DNA from: an uncultured Lachnospiraceae bacterium
GTDB lineage: Bacteria > Bacillota > Clostridia > Lachnospirales > Lachnospiraceae
NCBI GenBank assembly: GCA_910586125.1
Contig: CAJUHP010000002.1
Location: 174,187-238,186 of the forward strand
DNA: 64,000 bases
Direction: 5' to 3'
In this document: in pieces, positions 8,737 through 17,095 of the stretch
Numbering within the stretch: the stretch's first letter is position 1
Layout: the number at the start of each line of letters is the position of its first letter
The notes under the pieces: model-generated
The model's database searches: none
The model's input: only the letters and a program-made list of their open reading frames with translations
What the model was told of the DNA's origin: nothing
Made by a program: the position numbers and the translations under genes

Positions 8737-9903
8737 TTACTGCGGTTCCAAGCCGGAATATTCCTCCCCGCCGTACTCCGCATACTCGCCGCCCTCATAG
8801 ATCTCGCCGTAATCGTCGTACTCGCCCTCATAAGATGCGTCATATCCGATCTCTTCCAACAGACCGGATTCCCTGGCCTGCGTCTCGCTCTTGATATCAA
8901 TCTTATAGCCGGTCAGGCGCGCGGCCAGCCTGGCATTCTGCCCTTCTTTTCCGATTGCCAGAGAAAGCTGATAATCCGGCACAATAACCTGGGCGGTCTT
9001 CTCGTCGTCGTCCGCCACCACACAGATGACCTTGGCAGGACTCAGCGCGTTTTCAATCAGAATCGCCGAGTTATCGCTCCAGGGGATAATGTCAATTTTT
9101 TCTCCCCGCAGTTCCTCCACAATGGCGTTCACACGGTTTCCGTTGACGCCGACGCAGGCGCCTACCGGATCGACGTTGGGATCGTTGGAGGCCACGGCCA
9201 TTTTCGTGCGGCTTCCCGCCTCTCTGGCAATTCCCTTGATCTCGACTGTTCCGTCCTTCACCTCGGAAACCTCCGCCTCAAAAAGACGTTTGACCAGCTC
9301 CGGATGGGTGCGGCTGACCAGAATGCGGGGGCCCTTCGTTGTGTCCTTCACCTCCAGGATATAAATCTTGATCCTCTCGTTCGGATGAAAACTCTCGCCC
9401 TTAATCTGCTCGTTTTCACTGAGCATGGCGTCGCATTTTCCCAGGTTGATACTGATGTTTTTGCCGAAATATCTCTGAACAACGCCCGTCACGACCTCGC
9501 GCTCTTTGCCGTTAAACTGATTGAACAGAACGCGGCGCTCCTCCTCGCGGATCTTCTGCAAAATCACGTTCTTTGCATTCTGGGTGGCGATCCGGCCGAA
9601 TTCTTTCGACCGGATCTCTTTTCTCACCACATCTCCCACATGGTACTGGCCGCTCTTGGCTCTGGCCGCCTCCAGGCTAATCTGCATGGAGGGGTCTTCA
9701 ACCTCCTCCACCACCTCCAGCTCCGCATAGACTTCAAATTCTCCCGTCTCGCGGTCCACATGCGCCTTTATATTATCGGTCTTGCCGAAATGCGTCTTGC
9801 AGGCAGTCAGCAAAGAATTTTCGATGGCTTCCAACAGGACATCCTTGCTGATATCCTTTTCCTTCTCCAGCGTATTCAATGCTTCCATCAGTTCGTTGTT
9901 CAT
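8737..9903 (-). CDS. nusA: Transcription termination/antitermination factor NusA
   Basis: NusA binds RNA polymerase and modulates pausing, termination and antitermination. It has the N-terminal RNAP-binding domain (ELMEALNTLEKEKDISKDV), an S1 domain, and KH domains including VGACVGVNGNRVNAIVEELR and LAIGKEGQNARLAARLTG. A short Asp/Glu/Tyr-rich tail replaces the C-terminal acidic repeats of proteobacterial NusA, as in other Firmicutes. Two starts compete. The ATG at 9915 directly abuts AGGAGG with no spacer. The ATG at 9903 gives the family start MNNEL with a 12-nt spacer, and I prefer it. Confidence 0.95.
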   Translation of the reverse strand: MNNELMEALNTLEKEKDISKDVLLEAIENSLLTACKTHFGKTDNIKAHVDRETGEFEVYAELEVVEEVEDPSMQISLEAARAKSGQYHVGDVVRKEIRSKEFGRIATQNAKNVILQKIREEERRVLFNQFNGKEREVVTGVVQRYFGKNISINLGKCDAMLSENEQIKGESFHPNERIKIYILEVKDTTKGPRILVSRTHPELVKRLFEAEVSEVKDGTVEIKGIAREAGSRTKMAVASNDPNVDPVGACVGVNGNRVNAIVEELRGEKIDIIPWSDNSAILIENALSPAKVICVVADDDEKTAQVIVPDYQLSLAIGKEGQNARLAARLTGYKIDIKSETQARESGLLEEIGYDASYEGEYDDYGEIYEGGEYAEYGGEEYSGLEPQ

Positions 9904-9945
9904 GACTTTTTTCATCCTCCTAATTTATAGACACAACGTAAAGTT

Positions 9946-10410
9946 TTACCAGATTACAGCCTGGCGGATCAAGGCAATCTGGCTGCGGGCAAAGCAGCGC
10001 TTTATCCCGTCCTCATCCTCTATGGTAACAGTCTCTGCATCATATGCCCGCAGCACACCGCAGAATTCCTTCTGTTTTTCAACCGGCCGGAATGTTCGGA
10101 TCTCCACCAGCTCGCCCAGATTGCGCCTGAAATCCTTATCCTTTTTAAGAGGACGGCCAAGTCCCGGCGAACTGACCTCCAGAATATAGCTCTCCTCGAT
10201 GAAATCTTCTTCGTCCAGACGGTCGCTCAAAGCCCGGCTGACCGCCTCGCAGTCATCCAGCGTCACGCCGCCTTCCTTATCAATGTACACGCGCAGATAA
10301 CGGTTTGCGCCTTCCTTTACAAACTCCACGTCAACGACTTCATATCCCTGCTCCCCCGTGATCGGCTCCAGCAGCGCTTCCGTGCGCTGTTCATATTCTT
10401 CCCGCTTCAT
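9946..10410 (-). CDS. rimP: Ribosome maturation factor RimP
   Basis: RimP acts early in 30S subunit maturation. The 154-aa protein has family motifs GYEVVDVEFVKEGANRYLRV, IDKEGGVTLDDCEAVSRALS, and EVSSPGLGRPLKK at the domain junction, followed by a C-terminal SH3-like domain. The ATG at 10410 is preceded by AAGGAGG. It is the first gene of the nusA-infB operon; the upstream intergenic region holds a terminator for the nan genes, so the operon promoter should lie between 10411 and 10469, though I see no clear consensus there. Confidence 0.94.
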   Translation of the reverse strand: MKREEYEQRTEALLEPITGEQGYEVVDVEFVKEGANRYLRVYIDKEGGVTLDDCEAVSRALSDRLDEEDFIEESYILEVSSPGLGRPLKKDKDFRRNLGELVEIRTFRPVEKQKEFCGVLRAYDAETVTIEDEDGIKRCFARSQIALIRQAVIW

Positions 10411-10468
10411 AGAACCTCCTTGCCGTATGAAAGCCGTCCGTCATACAAAAATAGGACTTTCATAGGAA

Positions 10469-10495
10469 AAGAGTGGACTTTTCCGGTCCACTCTT
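10469..10495 (-). terminator. Terminator after the nan genes
   Basis: Arms AAGAGTGGAC and GTCCACTCTT enclose a 7-nt loop. On the minus strand the hairpin is followed by TTCCTAT, a modest T-rich tail. It lies about 100 bp past the stop of the nanA-like gene and separates it from the rimP operon. The remainder of 10411-10594 shows nothing else I can support. Confidence 0.6.
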
Positions 10496-10594
10496 CTAGT
10501 AATATCATATTCATCGTAGGCAAGCATAGCACACTTTGGCAGAAATTGCAAGCCTTTTTTTACTTTTTATCGGCATCCTCAGGCGCCGCCCGCC

Positions 10595-11521
10595 TTACTC
10601 GTTATGGAGCCACTTCTCCCTGGCCTGGCGGATCATGGCGGCCGCTTTTTCGGCAACCGGCATGTCCTGTGCAGCCAAAGGCTCCAGCGGCTTTCTCACC
10701 GAACCGATATCCAACTTCTCATTGTTTCGCAGAATCTCTTTAATAACCGCGTACATATTGCCGTGGGCCGAACACATCTGATAGATCACAGCGTTGACCT
10801 CATGCTGCAATGTACACGCTTCCTCCATGCGGCCTGCCCGCACCAGCGCATCCAGCTTTAAGAACAGCTCCGGCATCACGCCGTATGTACCGCCGATCCC
10901 GCCGCCGGCTCCGATCACCCGCCCGCTGATAAACTGCTCGTCCGGGCCGTTAAAGACGATATAGTCCTCCCCGGCCTGCTGGACAAACATCTGAATATCC
11001 TGGACAGGCATGGAAGAATTTTTAACGCCGATCACGCGGGGATTCTTGCGCATCTCTGCAAACAAGGACGGCGTCAGGGCCACCCCTGCCAACTGCGGAA
11101 TATTGTAGATGACAAAATCCGTATCCGGCGCCGCCTCGCTGATCTCGTTCCAATAACCGGCGATGGCATACTCCGGCAGATGGAAATAAATCGGGGGGAT
11201 GGCGGCGATGGCGTCCACGCCCTGCGCCTGCGCATGAGCCGCCAGCTCTCTGCTGTCCCGGGTATTATTGCAGGCTACATGGGCGATGACGGTCAGCCGG
11301 CCTTTCGCGGCCTCCATCACCTGTTCCAAAATCTGCATTCTCTCTCTCACGCTCAGATAGATACATTCGCCGGAGGAACCATTGACGTAAACGCCCTTGA
11401 CTCCCTTCTCCACAAAATATTCGGTCAAGGCCCGAACCTTTGGCAGGCTGATCTCGCCCTCGCTGTCATAGCAGGCATAAAATGCGGGGATGATCCCCTT
11501 ATACTTATCCAAATTTCTCAT
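10595..11521 (-). CDS. nanA: N-acetylneuraminate lyase-like DapA-family aldolase
   Basis: Class I aldolase of the DapA/NanA family; next to nanE it most likely splits N-acetylneuraminate into ManNAc and pyruvate. The 308-aa TIM-barrel protein has the pyruvate-binding GSSGE, the proton-relay Tyr in FVIYNIPQLAGV and the Schiff-base Lys in IGVKNSS. A distant DapA-family enzyme cannot be excluded from sequence alone, but the neighbouring ManNAc-6-P epimerase argues for sialic acid. A ManNAc kinase and a sialate transporter, which the pathway would need, are not in this window. Start ATG at 11521 with AAGGAG upstream; 35 nt separate it from nanE. Confidence 0.85.
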   Translation of the reverse strand: MRNLDKYKGIIPAFYACYDSEGEISLPKVRALTEYFVEKGVKGVYVNGSSGECIYLSVRERMQILEQVMEAAKGRLTVIAHVACNNTRDSRELAAHAQAQGVDAIAAIPPIYFHLPEYAIAGYWNEISEAAPDTDFVIYNIPQLAGVALTPSLFAEMRKNPRVIGVKNSSMPVQDIQMFVQQAGEDYIVFNGPDEQFISGRVIGAGGGIGGTYGVMPELFLKLDALVRAGRMEEACTLQHEVNAVIYQMCSAHGNMYAVIKEILRNNEKLDIGSVRKPLEPLAAQDMPVAEKAAAMIRQAREKWLHNE

Positions 11522-11556
11522 TTTTTCTCCTTCTTTTAACGGTAAACGTTCTTCGC

Positions 11557-12243
11557 TTAAGAAAGCGCCTTTGCAAACGTGCGGGTAATGAGCTGCGGCC
11601 TGGTAATGGACGAACCGACTACCACGCTGAACGCTCCCAGCTCGATCACCCTCTTTACCTTCTGCGGGGTATCGATATTGCCCTCTGCGATTACCAGGTG
11701 TTTCACCTGGGCCAGAATTTTCCGCAGAATCTCAAAATCCCCCTCCTCGATCCGATCGTTTCTGCTCTGATCCGTATATCCCACCATCGTGGTCCCGATA
11801 AAGTCAAAACCAAGCTCGTCCGCATGAAGCGCCTCCTCCACCGTGGAGCAGTCCGCCATCAGAAGCTGATCGGGATACCGTTCTCGAATTTCTGCATAAA
11901 AATCATCCAGCGTCACGCCGCCCGGGCGGAGCGCTCCTGTGGCATCCAGCGCGATAATCTCCGGCTTTACCTCCATCAGTTCCTCGATCTCCTGCATCGA
12001 AGGCGTTATATACACGCCGCTGTCCGCGTAATCTCTCTTTACGATTCCGATCACCGGCAGATCCACCTGTGACTGAATCTCCCGGATATCTTCCCTTGTG
12101 TTGGCCCGGATTCCGCATGCGCCGCCCTCTTTCGCCGCCAGCGCCATTCTTCCCATAATAAAGGAAGAATGCAGCGGTTCATGAGGAAGCGCCTGACAGG
12201 AAACGATCAACTTCCCCCGCAGTTGTTCTATTCTGGCTTCCAT
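11557..12243 (-). CDS. nanE: N-acetylmannosamine-6-phosphate 2-epimerase
   Basis: NanE converts ManNAc-6-P to GlcNAc-6-P in sialic acid use. The 228-aa TIM barrel begins with the family pattern KLIVSCQALPHEPLHSS and shows GGACGIRANTREDI, LPVIGIVKRDY, the IIALDATGALRP block and a C-terminal phosphate-binding GAFSVVVGSSITRP. Length is standard. The ATG at 12243 follows AGGAGG, and a good promoter lies at 12291-12318, so nanE is first in a two-gene minus-strand operon with the nanA-like lyase. Confidence 0.94.
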   Translation of the reverse strand: MEARIEQLRGKLIVSCQALPHEPLHSSFIMGRMALAAKEGGACGIRANTREDIREIQSQVDLPVIGIVKRDYADSGVYITPSMQEIEELMEVKPEIIALDATGALRPGGVTLDDFYAEIRERYPDQLLMADCSTVEEALHADELGFDFIGTTMVGYTDQSRNDRIEEGDFEILRKILAQVKHLVIAEGNIDTPQKVKRVIELGAFSVVVGSSITRPQLITRTFAKALS

Positions 12244-12290
12244 TTTTCAACCCCTCCTGTATCGTTGTATTTTTTTCTGCTTCCGTCTCT

Positions 12291-12318
12291 ATTGTACCAA
12301 TTTTCTGGCAAGTGTCAA
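12291..12318 (-). promoter_or_regulatory. SigA-type promoter of nanE-nanA
   Basis: On the minus strand, consensus TTGACA (12318-12313) and TACAAT (12296-12291) are separated by 16 bp. It lies 48 bp upstream of the nanE ATG. I do not see a clear operator dyad around it. Confidence 0.6.
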
Positions 12319-12348
12319 CCTCGCCTGGGAAATATTTCACGCCAAAAT

Positions 12349-12390
12349 AAATAAGGCCGGGAACCTGCCGCCAGATTCTCAGCCTTATTT
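12349..12390 (-). terminator. Terminator after the amidase-SPOR gene
   Basis: Arms AAATAAGGC and GCCTTATTT enclose a 24-nt loop; the minus-strand tail is TATTTTG. It begins 9 bp beyond the amidase stop codon. Confidence 0.6.
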
Positions 12391-12398
12391 CTCATCTC

Positions 12399-13283
12399 TC
12401 AGGTGGTGATATAGGTATTGTACCCTGCCTCCCGCAGCGTTCTCTCCATTCGGATGGCATTTTCCAGACGCGCAAAGGCCCCGACCTGCACATGGTACAG
12501 ATTATCTTCGTAGATGATAAACGCCGGAAAGCCTGCCGCCAAGAGCTGGTTCAGCATATCATAGGCGTAGGTGCTGTCCCGGTAAGCCCCGACCTGCACC
12601 CGATACAGGGTCTCTGCCCCCTGGGCGGGCACGTTCTCTGCCTCGAGAGAAAGCGGCGCTTCCATGGAAGGCATCTCCTGCTGCGGCATTACCGGGGACA
12701 GCATCTCCTGGGAAGGCATTGCCTGAGCAGGAACCGCCTGCTGCGGCGCTCCCATTCCGGTCGCGTCCAAAATCCCCTCGGCAATCCCCTGCGCAATTTG
12801 GTCAAACGCCCCGTCAAAAAGCTGATTGTCTTCCGTATTGTCGATAAATCCCACTTCCAGGAGCACAGCCGGCATCTGCGTCCGGCGCAGCACCACCAGA
12901 TTTTTTCGCTCGATCACGCCGCGGTCGGTAAAGCCTGCCTCGGCCAGTTCGGCCAGAACGCTCCGGGCTACCTCGGCAGGAAGCCCTTCGTCCTCGTACA
13001 CTAACACTTCCGCTCCGCTGGCGCTTCCCGGTGTCGGCATCGCGTTTCGATGGAAGGAGACAAACAGATCCGCCCCCGAATTGTTCGCCATCGTAGCTTT
13101 TTCAAAAGGGGTGTTGTATACATCCTCCACCCGGGTATACACCACGTCGATCCCGCTGTCTTCCAAAATCTGTCCCACAGCCAGCGCCAAGTCCAGATTG
13201 TCGTCCTTCTCCTGCCGTCCTTCGTACACCGCTCCCGGATCTCTTCCTCCATGTCCCGGATCGATTGCAATTTTATATGCCAT
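12399..13283 (-). CDS. N-acetylmuramoyl-L-alanine amidase with SPOR-like domain
   Basis: Predicted zinc amidase (Amidase_3) that removes stem peptides from murein. The 294-aa protein starts with the catalytic-domain motif IAIDPGHGGRDPGA. SFHRNAMP carries a further zinc His and LLEVGFIDN the catalytic Glu. A Pro/Gln/Met-rich linker (about 180-215) leads to a SPOR-like domain with two half-repeats (YRVQVGAYRD and YHVQVGAFAR). SPOR domains bind denuded glycan. No signal peptide is visible, so it may act in the forespore or mother cell, or leave by lysis; this is inference. The frame is open to a GTG at 13301, but the ATG at 13283 has GGAG upstream. Confidence 0.88.
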   Translation of the reverse strand: MAYKIAIDPGHGGRDPGAVYEGRQEKDDNLDLALAVGQILEDSGIDVVYTRVEDVYNTPFEKATMANNSGADLFVSFHRNAMPTPGSASGAEVLVYEDEGLPAEVARSVLAELAEAGFTDRGVIERKNLVVLRRTQMPAVLLEVGFIDNTEDNQLFDGAFDQIAQGIAEGILDATGMGAPQQAVPAQAMPSQEMLSPVMPQQEMPSMEAPLSLEAENVPAQGAETLYRVQVGAYRDSTYAYDMLNQLLAAGFPAFIIYEDNLYHVQVGAFARLENAIRMERTLREAGYNTYITT

Positions 13284-13446
13284 ATCAAAAACTCCTCTCA
13301 CACAATCCGATACTACAGATTATGGAAAAGGAGTCTGACCGGTGCCTGACCGGACGATAAATCTACGGTATTTTGTTCTGACAAAAACTTGTTCTATCCC
13401 GATAGGCAAGGTATCTTGCCCAACATGCCGGGGAAAAATATCCTTC

Positions 13447-14244
13447 TTATGAACTGGCGCTGCTGTACCGTTTCAAAGCCCGCTGAAATACCAGTCTGCT
13501 CAGAAAAAAGAACAGAACCGAAACGCCCATCCCCCACAGCATCATCCCCGGCGGCAGTTCCCCCATGACAAACAGCCCCGGAAAATTGGTTATGACAAAG
13601 ACCGGCAGCAAAAACGTCCCGATCCGCTGAATCCATTTATTATAAATCAACTGCGGCATATTGTTAAAATCCCACAGAGCCGCCGTCAGATCCCCGATCC
13701 CGCCCACCGACACCGTCCAGAATGCCAGCAGATACGGCAGCAGAAACAGACTGTAGGCCAAAAGACAGCCGCACGCCAGAAAAAACAGAAAACCCAGAAC
13801 CGCTGCCCAGGTGACAGGCAGCCCGGCCCGCCTCCAGCCCGTGACAATCATCACGCTGCCCGCGATCAGATTCGGAATAAAAAACGGAAAATCCAGACGT
13901 CTGAGCGTCACCAGAAACTGTAAAGAAACCGGTTTTACCAGATAGAGATCCAGCTCTCCCTGCTGCACCATCCCCGGCAGCGAGGCCAGATTTCCAAAGT
14001 ACAGCATAAAGAATCCCGTCATCAGCACATAGGTTCCGATAAACAGCAGGATGTGATCTGCAGTCAAGAGTCCAATGCTCGCCCCGGTCCGGTAAACAAT
14101 CGCCACATAGAGCAGCTTAACTGCCATCCACCCCATCTCCGCCAGCATACCCGCGAAAAAATTGATTCGGTACTCCAGCACCGACATCAGGGAAAATTTT
14201 GCAAAAACTCCCAGCAGTCTTAGATAATGACATAGTTTTTTCAT
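13447..14244 (-). CDS. ABC-2 type transporter permease
   Basis: Integral membrane protein of 265 aa with about six hydrophobic segments, similar in pattern to ABC-2 permeases of the DUF990 type. These pair with a second permease and a DrrA-like ATPase. A recognisable stretch is MVQQGELDLYLVKPVSLQFL, a conserved amphipathic block shared with the adjacent permease (NGGLNKYLVRPVAYR). It begins 4 nt after the preceding permease, so the two form an operon. The substrate cannot be told from the sequence; lipid, antibiotic or peptide export are the usual options. Confidence 0.85.
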   Translation of the reverse strand: MKKLCHYLRLLGVFAKFSLMSVLEYRINFFAGMLAEMGWMAVKLLYVAIVYRTGASIGLLTADHILLFIGTYVLMTGFFMLYFGNLASLPGMVQQGELDLYLVKPVSLQFLVTLRRLDFPFFIPNLIAGSVMIVTGWRRAGLPVTWAAVLGFLFFLACGCLLAYSLFLLPYLLAFWTVSVGGIGDLTAALWDFNNMPQLIYNKWIQRIGTFLLPVFVITNFPGLFVMGELPPGMMLWGMGVSVLFFFLSRLVFQRALKRYSSASS

Positions 14245-14248
14245 TCGG

Positions 14249-15049
14249 TCAGCCTCCTACCGCCGCATACCGCTTAAGCCCCTGTCTCCACAGAATTCGT
14301 TCCAGAGCCGCCATGAAAGCAATCCAGAAAATCTGACAGACAACCCCCCTGCCGATTTGCTCCCATCCGTAACGCCCGTTGGCGATATTGACGCAGAACT
14401 GCGTCGTGTAGCCAAAAGGCAGCAGGCGAAACAGGCCGGTCAGCGTACTGCCGAAGATATCCATCGGAAAGACGCCCCCGCTTAAAACGGTCAGCACAAT
14501 ACTCACGGTTCCAAACAGCTTATCTACATCCGTCAGCCAGAACCCCAAAAGCGCCACGCAGTAAAACAGAAAAAAATTCAGCACAAACGCCAGAAACAGA
14601 CTGCCCAGAAAGACCGCAATTCTCACAGCCGAGAGCGGAAGATGCAGAATCCATACGCCGAAACCAATCACAAAGGCCATGGCCGGCCCTACGACAAAAA
14701 ACCGCGGCACTTTCTGTCCCATGACGCTAAGCAGGCAATATTTCCGGTAAGCCACCGGACGAACCAGATACTTGTTCAGGCCGCCGTTTTTGATATCGCT
14801 GTTGACTTCCCACTCAAAACCGGCGCTGACTAACTGGGAAACCAGCGTGGCCAGCAGCGTATAGATCAGAATCTGTCCATGGCTGTATCCCATGATGCGG
14901 GCCGCATCGCCGTTTGCGTACAGATAATTCCACATGGTTGTCTGAATCAAGATCGGAAAGGCCGCGCTGGCCATACTCAGAACAAAACCAGTCCGGTACT
15001 CCAGCGCTTTCTCGATCCCCATTCGGAATACGCAGAGATAAGGGTTCAT
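14249..15049 (-). CDS. ABC-2 type transporter permease
   Basis: Second permease of the system, 266 aa with about six membrane spans. It shares the KYLVRPVAYR block with its neighbour and has LSGGVFPMDIFG between later spans. The ATG at 15049 overlaps the ATPase stop codon, so translation is coupled. Two different permeases suggest a heterodimeric channel. It is placed between the ATPase and the other permease in the LytTR-led cluster. Confidence 0.85.
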   Translation of the reverse strand: MNPYLCVFRMGIEKALEYRTGFVLSMASAAFPILIQTTMWNYLYANGDAARIMGYSHGQILIYTLLATLVSQLVSAGFEWEVNSDIKNGGLNKYLVRPVAYRKYCLLSVMGQKVPRFFVVGPAMAFVIGFGVWILHLPLSAVRIAVFLGSLFLAFVLNFFLFYCVALLGFWLTDVDKLFGTVSIVLTVLSGGVFPMDIFGSTLTGLFRLLPFGYTTQFCVNIANGRYGWEQIGRGVVCQIFWIAFMAALERILWRQGLKRYAAVGG

Positions 15050-16032
15050 GGCATTGCCGCCTCCTTTCGGTAAAATATCGAAATACTCTCCTCCAGAGGA
15101 ACTTCCGTCACTGTGAAATCCTCCACCGGAAGTTCGGCAAACATGGCTCCTATCGTTTCCCGGACCCGGCTTCCCGAAAGCTCTAAAACGGCCCGTGTCT
15201 CCTCTTGTTCCCGAACGCGGCCAAAGCGCCGCAGGCTCTCGGCTTTTACCGGCTCAGACAGTTTGACTGACAGAAGCCTCCGGTCTCCCAGCACGCGGTT
15301 GACATCGCTGAGAGAGCCGTCGTATACCAACTGTCCCTGATTGATAATCACAGCCCGGCGGCAAAGCGCTTTTACATCCGCCATGTTATGGCTGGTGAGA
15401 ATGACTGTGGTCTGGCTTTTCTCATTGTACTCTTTTAAAAATTCCCGGATTCTCTGCTGAGAAAGGATATCCAGACCGATGGTCGGCTCGTCCAGAAACA
15501 AAATCTCCGGCCGGTGAATCAGAGCCGCCAGAATCTCCATCTTCATCCTCTCTCCCAGCGAAAGACGGCGCACCTGCACATTCATCAGCTCTCTGACATC
15601 CAGAAGATCTGCCAGCTCTTCTACCACCTGCCGGTATACACTGTCCTCCACGCCGAAAATACACTTGTTCAGGTAAAAGCTGTCGCTGGCCGGCAGATCC
15701 CACCAAAGCTGGTTTTTCTGCCCCATCACGATGGAAATACGCCGTTTAAAAGCGTCCTTTCTCTCCCAGGGAATAAACCCGCCCACCTCCACCTTGCCGG
15801 CTGTCGGATACAGAATCCCGGACAGCATCTTTAGCGTCGTCGTCTTGCCGGCGCCGTTTGGCCCGAGCAGCGCGATCATCTCCCCCTTCTCCACCGAAAA
15901 AGACACGTCCCGCACCGCCTCCTTCACCAGGGCTTCCCGGCGGAACAGATTGTGCAGGGAGCCCTTCAGACCGGTTGCCTTTCGGTAATAGGAGAATTCC
16001 TTTCGCAGATGTTCCACAAGTATCATGCTCAT
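15046..16032 (-). CDS. ABC transporter ATPase
   Basis: ATP-binding subunit of 328 aa. Walker A is GPNGAGKTTTLK, the signature is LSLGERMKME (LSGGQ-like, with Leu at position 3), Walker B is ILFLDEPTIGLD and the switch His is in TSHNM. It begins with a YYRKATGLKGSLHNLFRRE insertion typical of the ATPases that accompany paired ABC-2 permeases. A C-terminal extension of about 80 residues follows, as in DrrA-type exporters. It starts 4 nt after the LytTR regulator and overlaps the next permease by 4 nt. Confidence 0.93.
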   Translation of the reverse strand: MSMILVEHLRKEFSYYRKATGLKGSLHNLFRREALVKEAVRDVSFSVEKGEMIALLGPNGAGKTTTLKMLSGILYPTAGKVEVGGFIPWERKDAFKRRISIVMGQKNQLWWDLPASDSFYLNKCIFGVEDSVYRQVVEELADLLDVRELMNVQVRRLSLGERMKMEILAALIHRPEILFLDEPTIGLDILSQQRIREFLKEYNEKSQTTVILTSHNMADVKALCRRAVIINQGQLVYDGSLSDVNRVLGDRRLLSVKLSEPVKAESLRRFGRVREQEETRAVLELSGSRVRETIGAMFAELPVEDFTVTEVPLEESISIFYRKEAAMP

Positions 16033-16035
16033 TTC

Positions 16036-16827
16036 TCATTCCTCCCACATAAAATCCAGATGACGGATATAATCCTCGAACTGAAGCTTCACTTCAGGAT
16101 ACCGGTAGCGGCTGATATAGAGCCGCTCCTCATTGGACAGAAGCACACTCTCTCGCTCCAGACGGTAAATGTGATACATATTGACCAAAAAACTTTTGTG
16201 TATCCGGATAAAACCAGATTGCTTCAGTTTTTCTTCACACACAGACAGCGTCTCCGAGATCCGAAATACTTCTTTTTTTGTGTGAACCAAAATCTCATGG
16301 CGATCGCTGTCCAGATACAGAATCTCCCGCTTTGGCAGTACCAGCCGGTTCTCTCCCTGCCAGAAAGCAGCGCGCCCGGCTCTGGGACGGCGCAGCCGCT
16401 CCGACTTCCAAAGCGCCGCCTGCAGATCCTGCTCCATGGCAAAGACCCGCACAATATGAAAAAACGGACAGCGCAGCGCCAGGGAAACCTCCTCCATATC
16501 CCGCGCCAGATACACGATGGAAAGCGAAGGAAGACAGGTCCAAAACCTTTGTGCCAGCTCCCATGAGGTATCCCAGTTTTCCCAGGCAAGAAGCAAAAAG
16601 AGGAGTTCCCTACGCTCCCAATCCCTCTCCATCTGCGAAAAAAATTCTTCTGCCAGGCAAAAAATTCTCTGGGATTTTTCTGCCGGAGCGCTTTCTCTCT
16701 CCCGGACCTGTTCTCCCAATTTGCAGACGGCACAGTCCATTCCCTTTTTCGCAGTCAAAAGCTTCAGCGTCTGTTCTGCCGCCTCCCGCCGGGCATTGTC
16801 GCTGCATAAAATACCGATCACGGGCAT
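16036..16827 (-). CDS. LytTR-domain transcriptional regulator with degenerate receiver
   Basis: A 263-aa protein with a C-terminal LytTR DNA-binding domain (ENRLVLPKREILYLDSDRHE, then FIRIHKSFLVNMYHIYRLE). The first 130 residues resemble a response-regulator receiver in layout (MPVIGILCSDNARREAAEQT) but lack an obvious phospho-acceptor Asp in the beta-3 region, where FLLLAWENWD appears instead. It therefore probably senses something other than histidine-kinase phosphorylation; no kinase gene is adjacent. It is the first gene of an operon with the ABC-2 exporter and probably controls it. The start ATG at 16827 has AAGGAGG close upstream. Confidence 0.85.
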   Translation of the reverse strand: MPVIGILCSDNARREAAEQTLKLLTAKKGMDCAVCKLGEQVRERESAPAEKSQRIFCLAEEFFSQMERDWERRELLFLLLAWENWDTSWELAQRFWTCLPSLSIVYLARDMEEVSLALRCPFFHIVRVFAMEQDLQAALWKSERLRRPRAGRAAFWQGENRLVLPKREILYLDSDRHEILVHTKKEVFRISETLSVCEEKLKQSGFIRIHKSFLVNMYHIYRLERESVLLSNEERLYISRYRYPEVKLQFEDYIRHLDFMWEE

Positions 16828-16961
16828 GGACCCACCTCCTTACGACAGGCATTATAGCAAACGCACCTGCCCCCGGCAAGGGGGGACGCACCAATAGCGG
16901 CCGCAGAACCCCCAGTGGAATCCAAACAGATCTGAGAGATTATTTCATAAAAAAGCAAACG

Positions 16962-17006
16962 AAAAAAGCCCGGATTTTCCGGCCGCAGCCAAATCCCAGC
17001 TTTTTT
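16962..17006 (-). terminator. Terminator after the ZIP transporter gene
   Basis: Nested arms: AAAAAAGC (16962-16969) pairs with GCTTTTTT (16999-17006), and GGATTT (16972-16977) pairs with AAATCC (16991-16996). The minus-strand tail is six Ts. It lies about 90 bp beyond the transporter stop; the rest of 16828-17095 shows nothing else. Confidence 0.7.
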
Positions 17007-17095
17007 CTATCTTTACTTATTCTCTGTTCCATTCTTGTTTTTTTATGCGGTCTCTCTCTTTCTCATGAAAAGACCGCCGCCCCGGCATGAAATCG

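Noticed and set aside
13403..13418. GGCAAG/CTTGCC hairpin as a terminator for the ABC permease operon
   Set aside because: The stem is short and there is no T-run in either direction.
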